From Bacteriovoracaceae bacterium (lineage in GTDB: Bacteria; Bdellovibrionota; UBA1018), in assembly GCA_947447665.1 (NCBI GenBank), contig CANFJX010000006.1:92691-156690 (forward strand): a stretch of 64,000 nt of DNA. Reading direction: 5' to 3'. Under the pieces are notes generated by a model. That model did not search any database. It was given only the letters and a program-made list of their open reading frames with translations, and was not told the origin of the DNA. How positions within the stretch are numbered: position 1 is the first letter of the stretch; the number at the start of each line of letters is the position of its first letter. Below, in pieces: positions 26,435 to 36,310 of the stretch. The position numbers and the translations under genes are program-made.

Positions 26435-27889
26435 ATGACCTTGCCAGCACCAACAAAACGACCCCAGAAAGCCCTCCGATCGATTTTTGATGTTCTTTAT
26501 GGATTTATTCCAATCACGGAGTGGGAAGAGCAAATCATCAATTCTCCATACTTTCAACGATTGAGATGGATCAAGCAACTCGGGTTTGCCAACTACATTT
26601 TTCCAGGGGCCGAGCATAATCGCTTTGCCCATGTCATCGGAGTCATGCACTCCATGGACCAAATGATCCGAGCTCTAGGATTATCTGTTTCAGATGCAGA
26701 GCTCTTCGATCCCCGAGCTAAAAGTCCAGCAGCACTCTTTCATAAAAGCATGAGAATCGCCGCGCTCCTGCATGACATCGGCACATTTCCATTTAGTCAC
26801 GCGATTGAATACGCCTACATCCGTCACGGCAACAATCAGCGCCGCACTCAAAGTAAGGGAAAAAATCTACCCAACTCCCACGAACACTTAGGTTCTTTCA
26901 TTATTAAGAACACGGACTATGAGGGCGGAATCACCCGAATTCTCAACCACTATGGATTTGATGTTCAGGCGATTTCAAAAATTATCAAAGGGGACTCCGA
27001 TCTCCTCATAGCCAACCAACTCATGCACTCTGATCTGGACGCGGATCGGATGGATTACCTCATGAGAGATGCCTATTACACAGGAATTAAGTATGGGCAA
27101 TTTGACCGCGACTATATTCTGGCTAACCTCGTAACTTTCGACGTGGGTGACGGGCAACTGGGATTTGGAGTCCGAGAAAACGCAGTTCACGCGGTGGAGG
27201 ATTTTCTCATCGCTCGATTTAGTTGGTACAGTCAGATTATTAAAAACCCTGGCTCTGCAAAATTTGACATCATGTCTTCGCACATTGCTCAGGCTTTTCT
27301 AGAGCACGACCAACTCCATCAGTTTCACGATCTCCTCACTATGATCGAAGAGCGTGACGAACGCTTTTTTTGGTGGAACGACATTTACTTTATGACTCAA
27401 TGTCAGGAAGTGCGATTCAAAAATCTAATCAAAAACCCCCAGATTTCTGAACTCACGGAAATGCTCCTCTACCGTCACCCACCTAAGACCGTTCACCATC
27501 CTCTCTTCAGTCATCGGATTTTAGCGAGCAATGGAAACGAGCACGAAAAAGAAAAACTCATCACCCAGATCAACCGCTTTGTCGGAGAACTCCAGAGCGT
27601 CCTCGACAAGCGAGGGACCGGAAAAGAATGGCTTTTAGCAGATATCCCTGAAAAAGATGTCGTTTTCACTCGTGGAATAGGACATATCGTCAAGAAACGA
27701 TCCACGGACAATCTCTACAAAGAGCGCGACCCCGTCAAAGTGGTCTCGAAGCGAGGAACCCCTGCTCTTCTCGTAGAGCTCGAAAACACACTCATGAAAC
27801 ACCTTTCTGGGTTTATTAACTTTGTTCCAAGCGTGTATGCGAACGAGTCTGCGATCAAACTGCTTCGCTCCAAGCGGCTCATCGAGTAA
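26435..27889 (+). CDS. HD-domain phosphohydrolase (SAMHD1/dGTPase-like)
   Basis: A 484-residue metal-dependent phosphohydrolase. The first half has the layout of SAMHD1-type HD proteins. NSPYFQRLRWIKQLG is followed by HNRFAHVIGVMH (first metal His), ALLHDIGTFPFSHA (the HD pair) and DLDADRMDYLMRD (the distal Asp). Known relatives act on dNTPs or other nucleotides, but the substrate cannot be read from the sequence. The C-terminal 200 residues lack a recognised domain. AAGGA lies directly before the ATG. It converges on yifB. Confidence 0.88.
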   Translation: MTLPAPTKRPQKALRSIFDVLYGFIPITEWEEQIINSPYFQRLRWIKQLGFANYIFPGAEHNRFAHVIGVMHSMDQMIRALGLSVSDAELFDPRAKSPAALFHKSMRIAALLHDIGTFPFSHAIEYAYIRHGNNQRRTQSKGKNLPNSHEHLGSFIIKNTDYEGGITRILNHYGFDVQAISKIIKGDSDLLIANQLMHSDLDADRMDYLMRDAYYTGIKYGQFDRDYILANLVTFDVGDGQLGFGVRENAVHAVEDFLIARFSWYSQIIKNPGSAKFDIMSSHIAQAFLEHDQLHQFHDLLTMIEERDERFFWWNDIYFMTQCQEVRFKNLIKNPQISELTEMLLYRHPPKTVHHPLFSHRILASNGNEHEKEKLITQINRFVGELQSVLDKRGTGKEWLLADIPEKDVVFTRGIGHIVKKRSTDNLYKERDPVKVVSKRGTPALLVELENTLMKHLSGFINFVPSVYANESAIKLLRSKRLIE

Positions 27890-27918
27890 GCACCTAGGTG
27901 AGTAGGACCTGCATTGAC

Positions 27919-29580
27919 TCAGCCCATAGACGCCTGAAAGGCCTTTTCAGGTCGATAAAAAGCGGCTTCCATCCAATGAGCCCAACTTGGCTCCGAGGCA
28001 CCATCCCACGCACAGAGAGACAAGGCAACACGAGCGATTTTATGGCGTGCGCGCAGGGAGACCTCAGACGTAGACATCGAAGCTGACTTGAGAAAAAGAT
28101 CCCAGGTCTTAGAGTATCTCTGAGTTAAAATTTCCTCGACCTGAGCGCCCGTCATTCGACCAGGATGACCTCCCCAAGTTTCCGTAGCAAATTTCTGAGC
28201 CTGCTCGACGCGCACTCGGAGGACCTCGAGCCGCACCCGCGTCTCGCCCATCTCGTAAGCACACTCAGAGGGCCCTCGCCCCTTCCAAACGAGGACGCAG
28301 TCCATCCGATCCAAGACGGGCCCAGAGAGTCGAGAGAGATAGGCGCTGGATGCGGTCAATTGGCAACGACACCGCGTCACACTTGCAGACCCACCGACGG
28401 GAGCAGCAGCGCCTCCATCGAGTGAGGCCGGTAGCCCCAAAGAGGCAGGCCAACCTCCGCAAGGGCAGAGATTTCCGGTACCGATGAACTGAAACTCGCT
28501 GGGCAACTCGAACGATCCGTGAGCGCGGGTGACACTGACCTTCCCCCGCTCCAAAGGTTCTCGCAGCGACTCACGACTGTCGCGACTCCACTCTGGAAAT
28601 TCGTCCGCGATCAATAATCCTCCATTCGCAAGTGAATATTCACCAGGTCGTATCAATCCGGCAACGCAGCCACCCACCAGAGCTGCTGGCCGTACCTGAG
28701 GACCTACCCAACGCGTAGGTACTGAGTGCGACTCTTGAGCTGCAGACCAGCTTTGCGATGACATCTGAGCAAGCTCTGAGAGCAAACGCTGCCTCAAACG
28801 ATCCTGAGGGGAAAGCTCAGGCTGAAGATTTACGATCCACTCTACTAGCTGACTCTTTCCAACGCCACGAGGCCCCAGGATTAAGAAATGATGTTTACCA
28901 GAAACTACCATTCCCACGAGGCGCTCCAAAGCAGGCGTGAGCGGAAGCAGATGAATGGGCGCGTCTGACGGCACCGAGCAAGGGGACTCCGAAACCTCAA
29001 CCCTCTCGGGCTCAACCGATGAATAATGAGGGAGCTCGGGCCTTCCCGATTTCCAAGCGGAGAGTTTGTCCCAAGCCTCCCTCAAACTCAGGACAGGAAT
29101 CAAAACGGGGGCATCTCCGGACATTTCTCCGCTCTGCTCCAAACACTTCAACGCCTTCTGGGCAGCCCCCCACTCAGATCGACAGATCATCATAGCCTCC
29201 ATGCCACCCTTCCAAGCTGCATAGAGAGACCGAGTTAACTGACCTGCGGATTTTATCGATCCATCCAAACCCAGCTCACCCCAAGCACCGATCCGCGACT
29301 TGAGCGTTTCCGTCGCTGACAAAACAGCCAATGCTACCGCGAGATCCAGGCCAGTCCCACGCTTCTTGATATTGGCTGGAGAAAGATTCACCACGACCCT
29401 CCCCTTGGGAAATTGTAGCTGACTGGAGTCAATCGCGGCTCGAACGCGTTCTTTGGATTCTGAAACCTCAGGCCCCGGCAATCCAACGAGATGAAAGCTG
29501 GGAAGTTGAAAAAAGATGGCGACCTCCACGCGCTGGAGAATGGGCCTGGGCTCAGTATTCAAAGGTGCGTAAATTGACAT
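27919..29580 (-). CDS. comM: YifB/ComM family Mg-chelatase-like AAA ATPase
   Basis: A 553-residue hexameric helicase-type ATPase. ComM promotes branch migration during natural transformation. The N-terminal Lon-S5-like domain reads GLPGPEVSESKERVRAA and NLSPANIKKRGTGLDLA. The AAA core has Walker A GPRGVGKS, Walker B-type LLIADEFPEW and a cysteine cluster, LCPCG...CRCQ. A Gly/Ala-rich insertion (LPASLDGGAAAPVGGSAS) in that cluster makes it about 45 residues longer than usual. ATG 29580 (MSIYAPL) fits the family start better than the upstream 29598. With comEC at 37002, it suggests competence. Confidence 0.92.
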   Translation of the reverse strand: MSIYAPLNTEPRPILQRVEVAIFFQLPSFHLVGLPGPEVSESKERVRAAIDSSQLQFPKGRVVVNLSPANIKKRGTGLDLAVALAVLSATETLKSRIGAWGELGLDGSIKSAGQLTRSLYAAWKGGMEAMMICRSEWGAAQKALKCLEQSGEMSGDAPVLIPVLSLREAWDKLSAWKSGRPELPHYSSVEPERVEVSESPCSVPSDAPIHLLPLTPALERLVGMVVSGKHHFLILGPRGVGKSQLVEWIVNLQPELSPQDRLRQRLLSELAQMSSQSWSAAQESHSVPTRWVGPQVRPAALVGGCVAGLIRPGEYSLANGGLLIADEFPEWSRDSRESLREPLERGKVSVTRAHGSFELPSEFQFIGTGNLCPCGGWPASLGLPASLDGGAAAPVGGSASVTRCRCQLTASSAYLSRLSGPVLDRMDCVLVWKGRGPSECAYEMGETRVRLEVLRVRVEQAQKFATETWGGHPGRMTGAQVEEILTQRYSKTWDLFLKSASMSTSEVSLRARHKIARVALSLCAWDGASEPSWAHWMEAAFYRPEKAFQASMG

Positions 29581-29675
29581 GACTCGTAACCTAAGCAAGA
29601 CCAGTGCCCGAGACTCCTCAAAAAAATGTGCATAAACGCTTGATTTTTAGACTAAGAGTCTGATTTTCATCGTTC

Positions 29676-29703
29676 TTGACAGGTCTCGTGGTTACGATAA
29701 ACT
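29676..29703 (+). promoter_or_regulatory. Candidate sigma70 promoter of the SulP-carbonic anhydrase gene
   Basis: TTGACA (29676-29681), 16 bp, TAAACT (29698-29703). A long reading of the next gene would start with the TTG of this -35 box. The promoter argues for the downstream GTG start at 29739. Confidence 0.55.
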
Positions 29704-29738
29704 TTTATCTGCACATCAGAAAGAGAGAGAGAACAAGA

Positions 29739-32102
29739 GTGGAGAAGGCCGATACGACGTCAAAAATGGGTTTGCAACAAAAAGCCTGGAAGCTCGATTT
29801 CGGTTGGAAGAGCCTGCGCTCCGAATGGCGAGCCATTTTTTCTAGACAGGACCTCAAGGAAGACTTCACGGCCGGCGGACTTGTTGCCTCAGTGAGCATC
29901 CCTCTCTCCCTAGCACTCGCCCTAGCCAGCGGCATGGATCCGTTCACCGGACTGATTACCGCGATCATTGCCGGACTGGTTTGTGCACTTTGGGGTGGGA
30001 CGCCCTTGTCGATCAGCGGGCCTTCGAACGCGATGCCAGTGATTCTCGCCGCTGCCACTCACCAATTCGGACCGCAGGGAATTTTTCTCATTGGACTTGG
30101 ATGTGGTTTGCTTCAGTTACTCACCGGAATTTTTCGATTCGGAAATTTAATCCGGTTTGTTCCTTTTCCAATTGTAGCAGGCCTTTCAGCTGGTTTTGGG
30201 ATGATCCTCTTGATGAGTCAAATTCCGAGAGCTCTGGGCCTCAATGTTTTGGATGATTCACAGTTTTCAGAATTATTAGCTCATATTCCAAATTTTATAT
30301 CATCAGTACAACTCCCTGTCCTTATTCTCACCCTAAGTACTCTTGGACTGAATCTGATTCTTCCTCTTTTTTTTCCAAGACTACCAGCACCTCTCATCGC
30401 AGTTCTCATCCCGACCACCTTGGTTTATTTTTTTAATATTGATGTCCAAAGAATCGGAACAATCTCTCACTCGCTGCCGATCCCTCAGATCCCGAACTTA
30501 AGTAAACTCGACCTCGAAGACCTAATGACCACGACCCTCACCGTCTACGTCATTGCCTCGCTCGAGACCTTGTTCGCATCTAGCAGCGCCGATCGATTTT
30601 CCAAGACGAGAAGATCCGATCCTGACCAGGAGATGATAGGACAAGGACTCGGCAATTTCTTCACCGCAATTTTTGGTGGATTTCCAGCTACGGGGGTGAT
30701 TGCTCGCACTTCCCTGAATATCCAGGCTGGAGCAAAAACACGAAGGGCTGCAATTTTTCAAGCTTTACTAGTCCTCGCCGTGGCGGTTTTCCTTACCCCT
30801 TGGATTAGCAACATTCCCATCGCTGTGCTAACTGGGATTGCCTTGTCTATTGCTCTACGCATGCTCCATCCGAGAGAGTTTATTAGCCTTTGGAAAATAG
30901 CTCCCAAAGAGGCGCTGGTCTACTTACTGACTTTTTTGATCATTGTTATAGTCGATTTTTTTGCAGGTATACGGATCGGAATCCTCATGACTCTGCTCTT
31001 AGCTATGATCCGAAATAGCCAAGCACAAACCCAGTGGAATCTATTCAGCCCGAACCGAATGCGATCCCAAGCATTTCAGGAACTGAAGATCGAGGGTGCA
31101 CTCACTTTTCAATCTACCGGCAAAATTGAAATGATTCGGGATCAGCTTGCCCAGATTCAATCCGACCAAAGCCTAGTCGTCGATCTATCTCAAGTCGATA
31201 CCATCGACCCAGCTGGAGCTACCCAGCTCATTGAAGTCCTCGATCCGATGCTCCAAAAAAGGCAAAAAGTTGTACTACTTGGACTCAAACCTGAGTGCAG
31301 AAAGACCCTCCTGGCACTAGACAGTCAGCACACCATAGCCAAATGCCTCGCCTCCAGCGAATCAGAAATGACGGACCTCCTCTACGATCGATCCCTACGG
31401 GGCCCCCTGGATCGCCTCATCTACGGCGTCGAAAAATTTAAGAACGACATGCATGCCAGTTACGGTTCTCTCTTTAAAAAACTCGCTGACAGCCAGAGTC
31501 CACATACCTTATTTATTACCTGTTCAGACAGCCGCATCGACCCAAACCTGATTACTAGCACGCACCCAGGAGAACTCTTCATCGTAAGGAACGTGGGCAA
31601 CCTGATTCCCCCTTATGGCGAAGACAAAACACCCGCCGAAGGAGCGGCTGTTGAATTCGCAGTGGGCGTCCTCAAAGTCAAAGAAGTGATTGTTTGCGGA
31701 CATTCAGGCTGTGGCGCCATCAAGGAGATTTTACAGGGTAATCTCATCCGGTCTGAAAAAAGCGAACAATACCCCAGCCTCAAAGCTTGGCTCCAACAAG
31801 CCCAAGGCATCCGCGACCAGCTACCTGAACATGCGTCAATTAAGCAAGCTGCAGAACTGAACGCTGTGCTACAGATGGCCAATCTCAAGACTTACCCTCT
31901 CATTCAGGAGCGGATCAAATCAGGCCAACTCCGAGTCCACTCTTGGTATTATAATATTGGTGACTCGGAGCTCGAAGAATGGGACGAAGGGCGACAACTC
32001 TTTGTTACCATCGGCAGTAAGCAATCCAAATCCCAGGCCAAACGAATCGAAGCTGGGGTCCAGTACCAGGTGCCGCTGCTCCCAGACGACGAAATGGAGT
32101 GA
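29739..32102 (+). CDS. SulP anion transporter-STAS-beta-carbonic anhydrase fusion
   Basis: A 787-residue three-part protein. Residues about 30-430 form a SulP/SLC26 transporter (AGGLVASVSIPLSLALALA, GPSNAMPVIL, many membrane helices). A STAS domain follows (about 440-540; VVDLSQVDTIDPAGATQLIE). The C-terminal part (about 555-787) is a beta-carbonic anhydrase with zinc ligands C595, H655 and C658 and the D597-R599 pair of CSDSR. The fusion implies bicarbonate transport coupled to CO2/HCO3- interconversion, a combination known from other SulP-carbonic anhydrase fusions. GTG 29739, after a purine-rich stretch, is preferred because a -35 box covers the upstream alternative. Confidence 0.93.
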   Translation: MEKADTTSKMGLQQKAWKLDFGWKSLRSEWRAIFSRQDLKEDFTAGGLVASVSIPLSLALALASGMDPFTGLITAIIAGLVCALWGGTPLSISGPSNAMPVILAAATHQFGPQGIFLIGLGCGLLQLLTGIFRFGNLIRFVPFPIVAGLSAGFGMILLMSQIPRALGLNVLDDSQFSELLAHIPNFISSVQLPVLILTLSTLGLNLILPLFFPRLPAPLIAVLIPTTLVYFFNIDVQRIGTISHSLPIPQIPNLSKLDLEDLMTTTLTVYVIASLETLFASSSADRFSKTRRSDPDQEMIGQGLGNFFTAIFGGFPATGVIARTSLNIQAGAKTRRAAIFQALLVLAVAVFLTPWISNIPIAVLTGIALSIALRMLHPREFISLWKIAPKEALVYLLTFLIIVIVDFFAGIRIGILMTLLLAMIRNSQAQTQWNLFSPNRMRSQAFQELKIEGALTFQSTGKIEMIRDQLAQIQSDQSLVVDLSQVDTIDPAGATQLIEVLDPMLQKRQKVVLLGLKPECRKTLLALDSQHTIAKCLASSESEMTDLLYDRSLRGPLDRLIYGVEKFKNDMHASYGSLFKKLADSQSPHTLFITCSDSRIDPNLITSTHPGELFIVRNVGNLIPPYGEDKTPAEGAAVEFAVGVLKVKEVIVCGHSGCGAIKEILQGNLIRSEKSEQYPSLKAWLQQAQGIRDQLPEHASIKQAAELNAVLQMANLKTYPLIQERIKSGQLRVHSWYYNIGDSELEEWDEGRQLFVTIGSKQSKSQAKRIEAGVQYQVPLLPDDEME

Positions 32103-32154
32103 GGCAGTACGCTCTCGTGCCAAGATCCAAGAATCGTGGTAGGGTGATTTCATC

Positions 32155-32604
32155 ATGACTAATAACGATATCCTTCGGGGCGTTCGCTATATCCTCAACG
32201 TGAGCGAAACCAAACTCATTGAAATCATCGCCCTCACTGGCTTCAAAGTCAGCACTGAAGATCTGAGCGCTTTTCTCAAACAAGAGCACGAAGAAGGCTA
32301 TAAGAACTGCGGAGACAAGGTCTTGTCTCAATTTTTAGACGGATTGGTAATTTATAAACGGGGCAAAAAAGTTAATGCGCCCGATCAACCCTTTGAGATC
32401 TCACTTACCAACAATATGATTCTGAAAAAGCTTCGTGTCGCTTTTGAACTCAAAGACGACGACATTGTCCAGTTAATTGGAAAGGCCGGCCTAAAGGTTT
32501 CAAAATCGGAGTTAGGTGCATTTTTTCGTAAACCCGACCATAGAAACTACCGTGACTGCGGCAACCAATTCCTGAGAAACCTTTTAAAAGGCATGGCTAA
32601 ATAG
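32155..32604 (+). CDS. DUF1456 family protein
   Basis: A 149-residue cytoplasmic protein made of two related helical halves. NDILRGVRYILNVSETKLIE in the first half matches NNMILKKLRVAFELKDDDIV in the second. Each half ends with a Y-[KR]-[ND]-CG motif (GYKNCGDKVL and NYRDCGNQFL). This internal duplication is typical of DUF1456 (YehS-like), whose function is not known. It begins 52 bp after the SulP-carbonic anhydrase gene and may be co-transcribed. Confidence 0.88.
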   Translation: MTNNDILRGVRYILNVSETKLIEIIALTGFKVSTEDLSAFLKQEHEEGYKNCGDKVLSQFLDGLVIYKRGKKVNAPDQPFEISLTNNMILKKLRVAFELKDDDIVQLIGKAGLKVSKSELGAFFRKPDHRNYRDCGNQFLRNLLKGMAK

Positions 32605-32644
32605 TTAACTGAAAAACAGAGAGCCATTAGGACCTCACTTTGAT

Positions 32645-34768
32645 TTACCAAATCGAACAGCGATTCAAGGGTGCAAGTGGTGCGCCGGGGGAACAATGAA
32701 AAGCCCTCTCAAACTCAGGCATATTAGCCACAACACCATTGACCCGATACTTGGGAGCTGAGTGAAGATCGATTGCTGCCCGATATTTTTTGGTTTCGGA
32801 CGTGTTCTGAGTACACCAGAGTTGTGCAAAGGAAATAAAAAACTGCTGATCGCCCGTCGATAATCGGGAGAGCTCTCTCGAAACTACGCCCTGGGAAACG
32901 ATGATTCTGATGCGATCGAGTAAAAAATTAAACCAGTTAATTTGCCATGCACGAGCTCGAGCATCCGGAGCCTCCAAAGTGGCCACCTCACGGTAGGCGG
33001 CATAGGCAAGTTTTAATCCTTCGAGGTCAGCCATGTTCTCTCCCAATGTAAGTCTTCCGTTGATATGAACGTCATCGAAAACCAAATAGGACGAATATTG
33101 ATCAACGAGACATTCACCTTTTTCTTCGAAAATCTGTCTCACCTCTTGAGTCCACCAGTTTTTAAAATTACCACTCGCATCATACTGCCGCCCTTCATCG
33201 TCAAAGGCATGAGTGAGCTCATGACCAATCACCGCGCCAATTGCACCGTAGTTTAAGGCCAAGCTAGCGCCGGGAAGAAAGAAAGGGGACTGGAAAATAC
33301 CTGCTGGAAAAATGATTTCGTTTCTTGACAGTTCATAATAGGCGTTCACCATAGTAGGGGAAAATCCCCATTCAACATGATCCGCGGGTTGCCCTATTTT
33401 CTTAATACTTCTTAAAGCCCAGAATAGCGCGATTCTGGATCGATTCTGAATATGATCGCCTGGGTTAATTCTTAAACTAGAGAAGTCAGTGCTTTGACCT
33501 AGATATCCGACTTTGTTCTCGATCGCATCGAGTTTTTCGAGTGCAGAGCTACGGGTAGAGGCGTCCAACCAGGAGTTCGAGTTAATGGACTTTTTAAATT
33601 CTTTCTGGATTTTTTCTATCAGCGAAATAGCTTCATCTCGAGCATTTTTTCCAAAGCTCTTTCTGAACAGCGGCTCCACTAGTGCCTCTTGAAATGATTG
33701 ATCAGCAGCTTCTGTGCAATATTTCCAACGAGGGGTGGCCCCTTTTTGACCTAAAAGGTCTTTGCCGTAAAAATTAAAATTCTCCTCCACAAAACTTTGA
33801 CCAAGATCTGCGGCCATAGAATGAATGATCTGCCACTTGAGATAGGATTGAATCTGCTCGAAGGGCGCTTGGGCCAGCAACAGACTGAGTCTTTTAAAAA
33901 ACTCTGGGCCAACGATCCTCAGCATTTCAAAAGGCGGTGCATCCAGTTCATCGAGGAGATGATCCCAATTAAAAAAAGGAGCCAGCTCTCTCAACTGGCC
34001 CTTAGATAAAGTCCGACTAGGTGAAATATGCTGACTTCGTTGATCGATCTGTGGAACAGCGTATCGAGCAAGCTCAGTTTCAAACGCCAGGATCGAGCTC
34101 GCTTGCCTCAGTGATTGTGTCCTCCGAATGCCAGAGATCTCAAGCATCCGGGCGACGTGCTTGACGAACTTTTCTCGGATCGGTGCTCGATCTGTATCGA
34201 AATAGTCATTCTTATTAGGAAGACTGAGACCTCTCTGATCCAGTTCTGCTAGATTAGGAGAGGATTTTTTGGAACCCAGAGAGGATGTGATCCTAAATAA
34301 AACAAAGTGACCTCTGAGATACAATTGCTCTAAGATTCCTGGTAGCTCTTCTCTCTTGGCATGATCGAGGACTGCCAGTTCCGAGTTCAATGCCTCTAAG
34401 TGGGTTCGCTCAATGGCCTCGGTATCCATACAGGCTAAGTAAAAAGCTCCTATTTTCTCTGCAGTTTGGTTGGGGATGACAAAATTACTTTCAGAGTAGG
34501 CTTCAAGAACACCTCTCAACTCAGCTAGATTTGCCTCCTGAATCGTGGAAACACTTCGACTCCAAAAGGGCCTATCAGGCGGTGCCTCACTTCGATTGAG
34601 CCACCCACCGCAAGAGTACGAATAAAAATCGCTGCAAGGATCAACTGAAAGGTCAAGCGCGGTGTAATCCAGGAGGGGCTCAAAGCCTGCATAGGACAGG
34701 GAGCTTAGGCCCATCACTAAGGCACCAGCGAGCGTGGCGATTGCGCCACAAAATTTGACTTGGAACAT
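32645..34768 (-). CDS. M13 family zinc metallopeptidase (neprilysin/PepO-like)
   Basis: A 707-residue exported endopeptidase. The signal peptide covers residues 1-27 (cleavage near SYAG). The N-terminal M13 domain starts DPCSDFYSYSCGGWL. The zinc site is HELTH at 516-520, with the third ligand E577 and D581 in GENMADLEG. The C-terminal CxxW-like motif is present as CSIW at the very end. M13 enzymes cleave oligopeptides outside the cytoplasm. The gene has its own sigma70 promoter at 34804-34832 and converges on the DUF1456 gene. Confidence 0.95.
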   Translation of the reverse strand: MFQVKFCGAIATLAGALVMGLSSLSYAGFEPLLDYTALDLSVDPCSDFYSYSCGGWLNRSEAPPDRPFWSRSVSTIQEANLAELRGVLEAYSESNFVIPNQTAEKIGAFYLACMDTEAIERTHLEALNSELAVLDHAKREELPGILEQLYLRGHFVLFRITSSLGSKKSSPNLAELDQRGLSLPNKNDYFDTDRAPIREKFVKHVARMLEISGIRRTQSLRQASSILAFETELARYAVPQIDQRSQHISPSRTLSKGQLRELAPFFNWDHLLDELDAPPFEMLRIVGPEFFKRLSLLLAQAPFEQIQSYLKWQIIHSMAADLGQSFVEENFNFYGKDLLGQKGATPRWKYCTEAADQSFQEALVEPLFRKSFGKNARDEAISLIEKIQKEFKKSINSNSWLDASTRSSALEKLDAIENKVGYLGQSTDFSSLRINPGDHIQNRSRIALFWALRSIKKIGQPADHVEWGFSPTMVNAYYELSRNEIIFPAGIFQSPFFLPGASLALNYGAIGAVIGHELTHAFDDEGRQYDASGNFKNWWTQEVRQIFEEKGECLVDQYSSYLVFDDVHINGRLTLGENMADLEGLKLAYAAYREVATLEAPDARARAWQINWFNFLLDRIRIIVSQGVVSRELSRLSTGDQQFFISFAQLWCTQNTSETKKYRAAIDLHSAPKYRVNGVVANMPEFERAFHCSPGAPLAPLNRCSIW

Positions 34769-34803
34769 CTGAAACTTCCCCGATTGTTGAACAGGCCGCT
34801 TGT

Positions 34804-34832
34804 GTATTAATGAGAAAACTAGAAAGTGTCAA
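34804..34832 (-). promoter_or_regulatory. Sigma70 promoter of the M13 peptidase gene
   Basis: On the minus strand TTGACA (34832-34827), a 17-bp spacer and TAATAC (34809-34804) give 11 of 12 consensus positions. Initiation is expected near 34797, about 30 bases before the start codon. Confidence 0.75.
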
Positions 34833-34972
34833 TCTTTTAGAGCAGTCTGCCCGGGCTGTTCTTTTCCGCTCAATCGGATTCGTCAAATTAAAATAGATAT
34901 CTCAGAAATATTTTTAACCGAAAAAAAACAACGGGAAGCACTGGGGCGCCCCATCAAAAATTTATGTTGTAT

Positions 34973-36310
34973 TCAATGTCCTTCTTCAAGATGGGCGGGC
35001 AGACCCAGCACTTCGATTGGTTCGACAGCAATGGAGCTGTGTCCACTCAGCGCAAGTAAGTCCCTCACTCGTTTGATCTGGTTTGTTGGCACGAAAAGAG
35101 CCTGGATCTCATTGGCAAATGCTCCATCTTTGAGCACGACCTCGCCGTCAATATCACTATGAGCTCCACCTGCGACCCCTGCGCGCACTGGTTTAATGCC
35201 ATATAAAACAGGAAAAGAATCAGAGACAAGCGCTTTTTCGGAGTCGGTAAGCTTGGGCCATTCTTTTAATCGCTTCTCAGTGATTTCCTTGAGATTGCGG
35301 TCGAACAAATTGGGTCCCTCAGCGAGGCTCTGATTCAATTGCTTAAGAACCCCAGCTGCTTTATCCGGACTCCAAGCACTCGGGGAAGCATACTTTAAGG
35401 CGAGATTCAGTGTCCCCGCCCAGGTGGTAGACAATCCAGTCGAGCTCACCCCATCCCTACCAAATACGATTTCACCACTAAAGGGCACTCGGCCCTCTTT
35501 TTCGAGCTGACCCAACGGGGTGAGATGCCCCTGAGACTTCCCATACTCAGTGAAAGCTAAAAGAGAACTCGACGCGGACCCATGAAAGAGCTGACTCCCG
35601 TGAAGCTGACGCCGCGTCAAATGGGGCTTTTGATCTAAGACGTTTTGAACACTTTCTTCGGCCATTGCAAGTGTGACCGTACTTCCAAATGCAGGAATCG
35701 AATGGGTACCGTCCAGTACTGAGTCACCATTACAATAGAGTGGACGAACGTCCTCAAGCGTTGGTGTAACCGATTGCGCTGAGCCCCCCACATGACAGGA
35801 GGAGGACTCACTCCGGTCAGATGGCTTCCAGTTGTTTTGAAGCAGATCAGAAATTAGCTTGATCGATGTACCGACAGACGTCTCGGGCAAAACCAGAGGC
35901 GATAGGAGATTCTTTTCAGAGAGTCCGCTCAGGCGGCTCCACGGCAACGATGAAGTACGACCTTTCCAGGATCGAAACTCGCTGATCAACGGTAGCCATT
36001 TCGCATTCGAGCCTTCATAGGGGAAATCTAAATCCCAGGGAACTGTCGCGACTCTAAAGTTTCCCTCACGGTTTAAAAAATTAATAATCAAATCGCCATC
36101 AGGCAGTTCTCGAAAGAAAAAGGTACCAGGGCGCAGTGATTTGAGCGTATTAAAATCCTCTGCAATCGCTCCGCAAAAATCAGCACTCGGCCCTCTCAGA
36201 ACGCCTGCTTCTTTTAGTAACTTTTTAAACTTAAGGTTGCCAATTTCTGCGAATGAAGCAGAAGGAATAAAACTCACGAGTAGCATCATCAGCACGAAGC
36301 ACTTGCTCAT
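34973..36310 (-). CDS. Exported protein with ADP-ribosyltransferase-like C-terminal region
   Basis: A 445-residue protein with a signal peptide ending near SFAEI (about residue 22). I know no family for residues 23-230. Residues about 238-440 follow the order of the H-Y-E class of ADP-ribosyltransferases. LFHGS (H243) is followed by a Gly-rich turn with GLSTTW and then ALKYAS (Y307). After that come FPVLYGIKP and finally GEVV (E390) or NEIQALFVP (E401). This is a fold guess from motif order only. The ATG at 36310 is preceded by GGAGGT and overlaps the uracil-DNA glycosylase stop (ATGA). Confidence 0.8.
   Translation of the reverse strand: MSKCFVLMMLLVSFIPSASFAEIGNLKFKKLLKEAGVLRGPSADFCGAIAEDFNTLKSLRPGTFFFRELPDGDLIINFLNREGNFRVATVPWDLDFPYEGSNAKWLPLISEFRSWKGRTSSLPWSRLSGLSEKNLLSPLVLPETSVGTSIKLISDLLQNNWKPSDRSESSSCHVGGSAQSVTPTLEDVRPLYCNGDSVLDGTHSIPAFGSTVTLAMAEESVQNVLDQKPHLTRRQLHGSQLFHGSASSSLLAFTEYGKSQGHLTPLGQLEKEGRVPFSGEIVFGRDGVSSTGLSTTWAGTLNLALKYASPSAWSPDKAAGVLKQLNQSLAEGPNLFDRNLKEITEKRLKEWPKLTDSEKALVSDSFPVLYGIKPVRAGVAGGAHSDIDGEVVLKDGAFANEIQALFVPTNQIKRVRDLLALSGHSSIAVEPIEVLGLPAHLEEGH

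Noticed and set aside
29676..29738. Upstream TTG start for the SulP-carbonic anhydrase gene
   Set aside because: The TTG belongs to a TTGACA -35 box, and the added residues have no family match.
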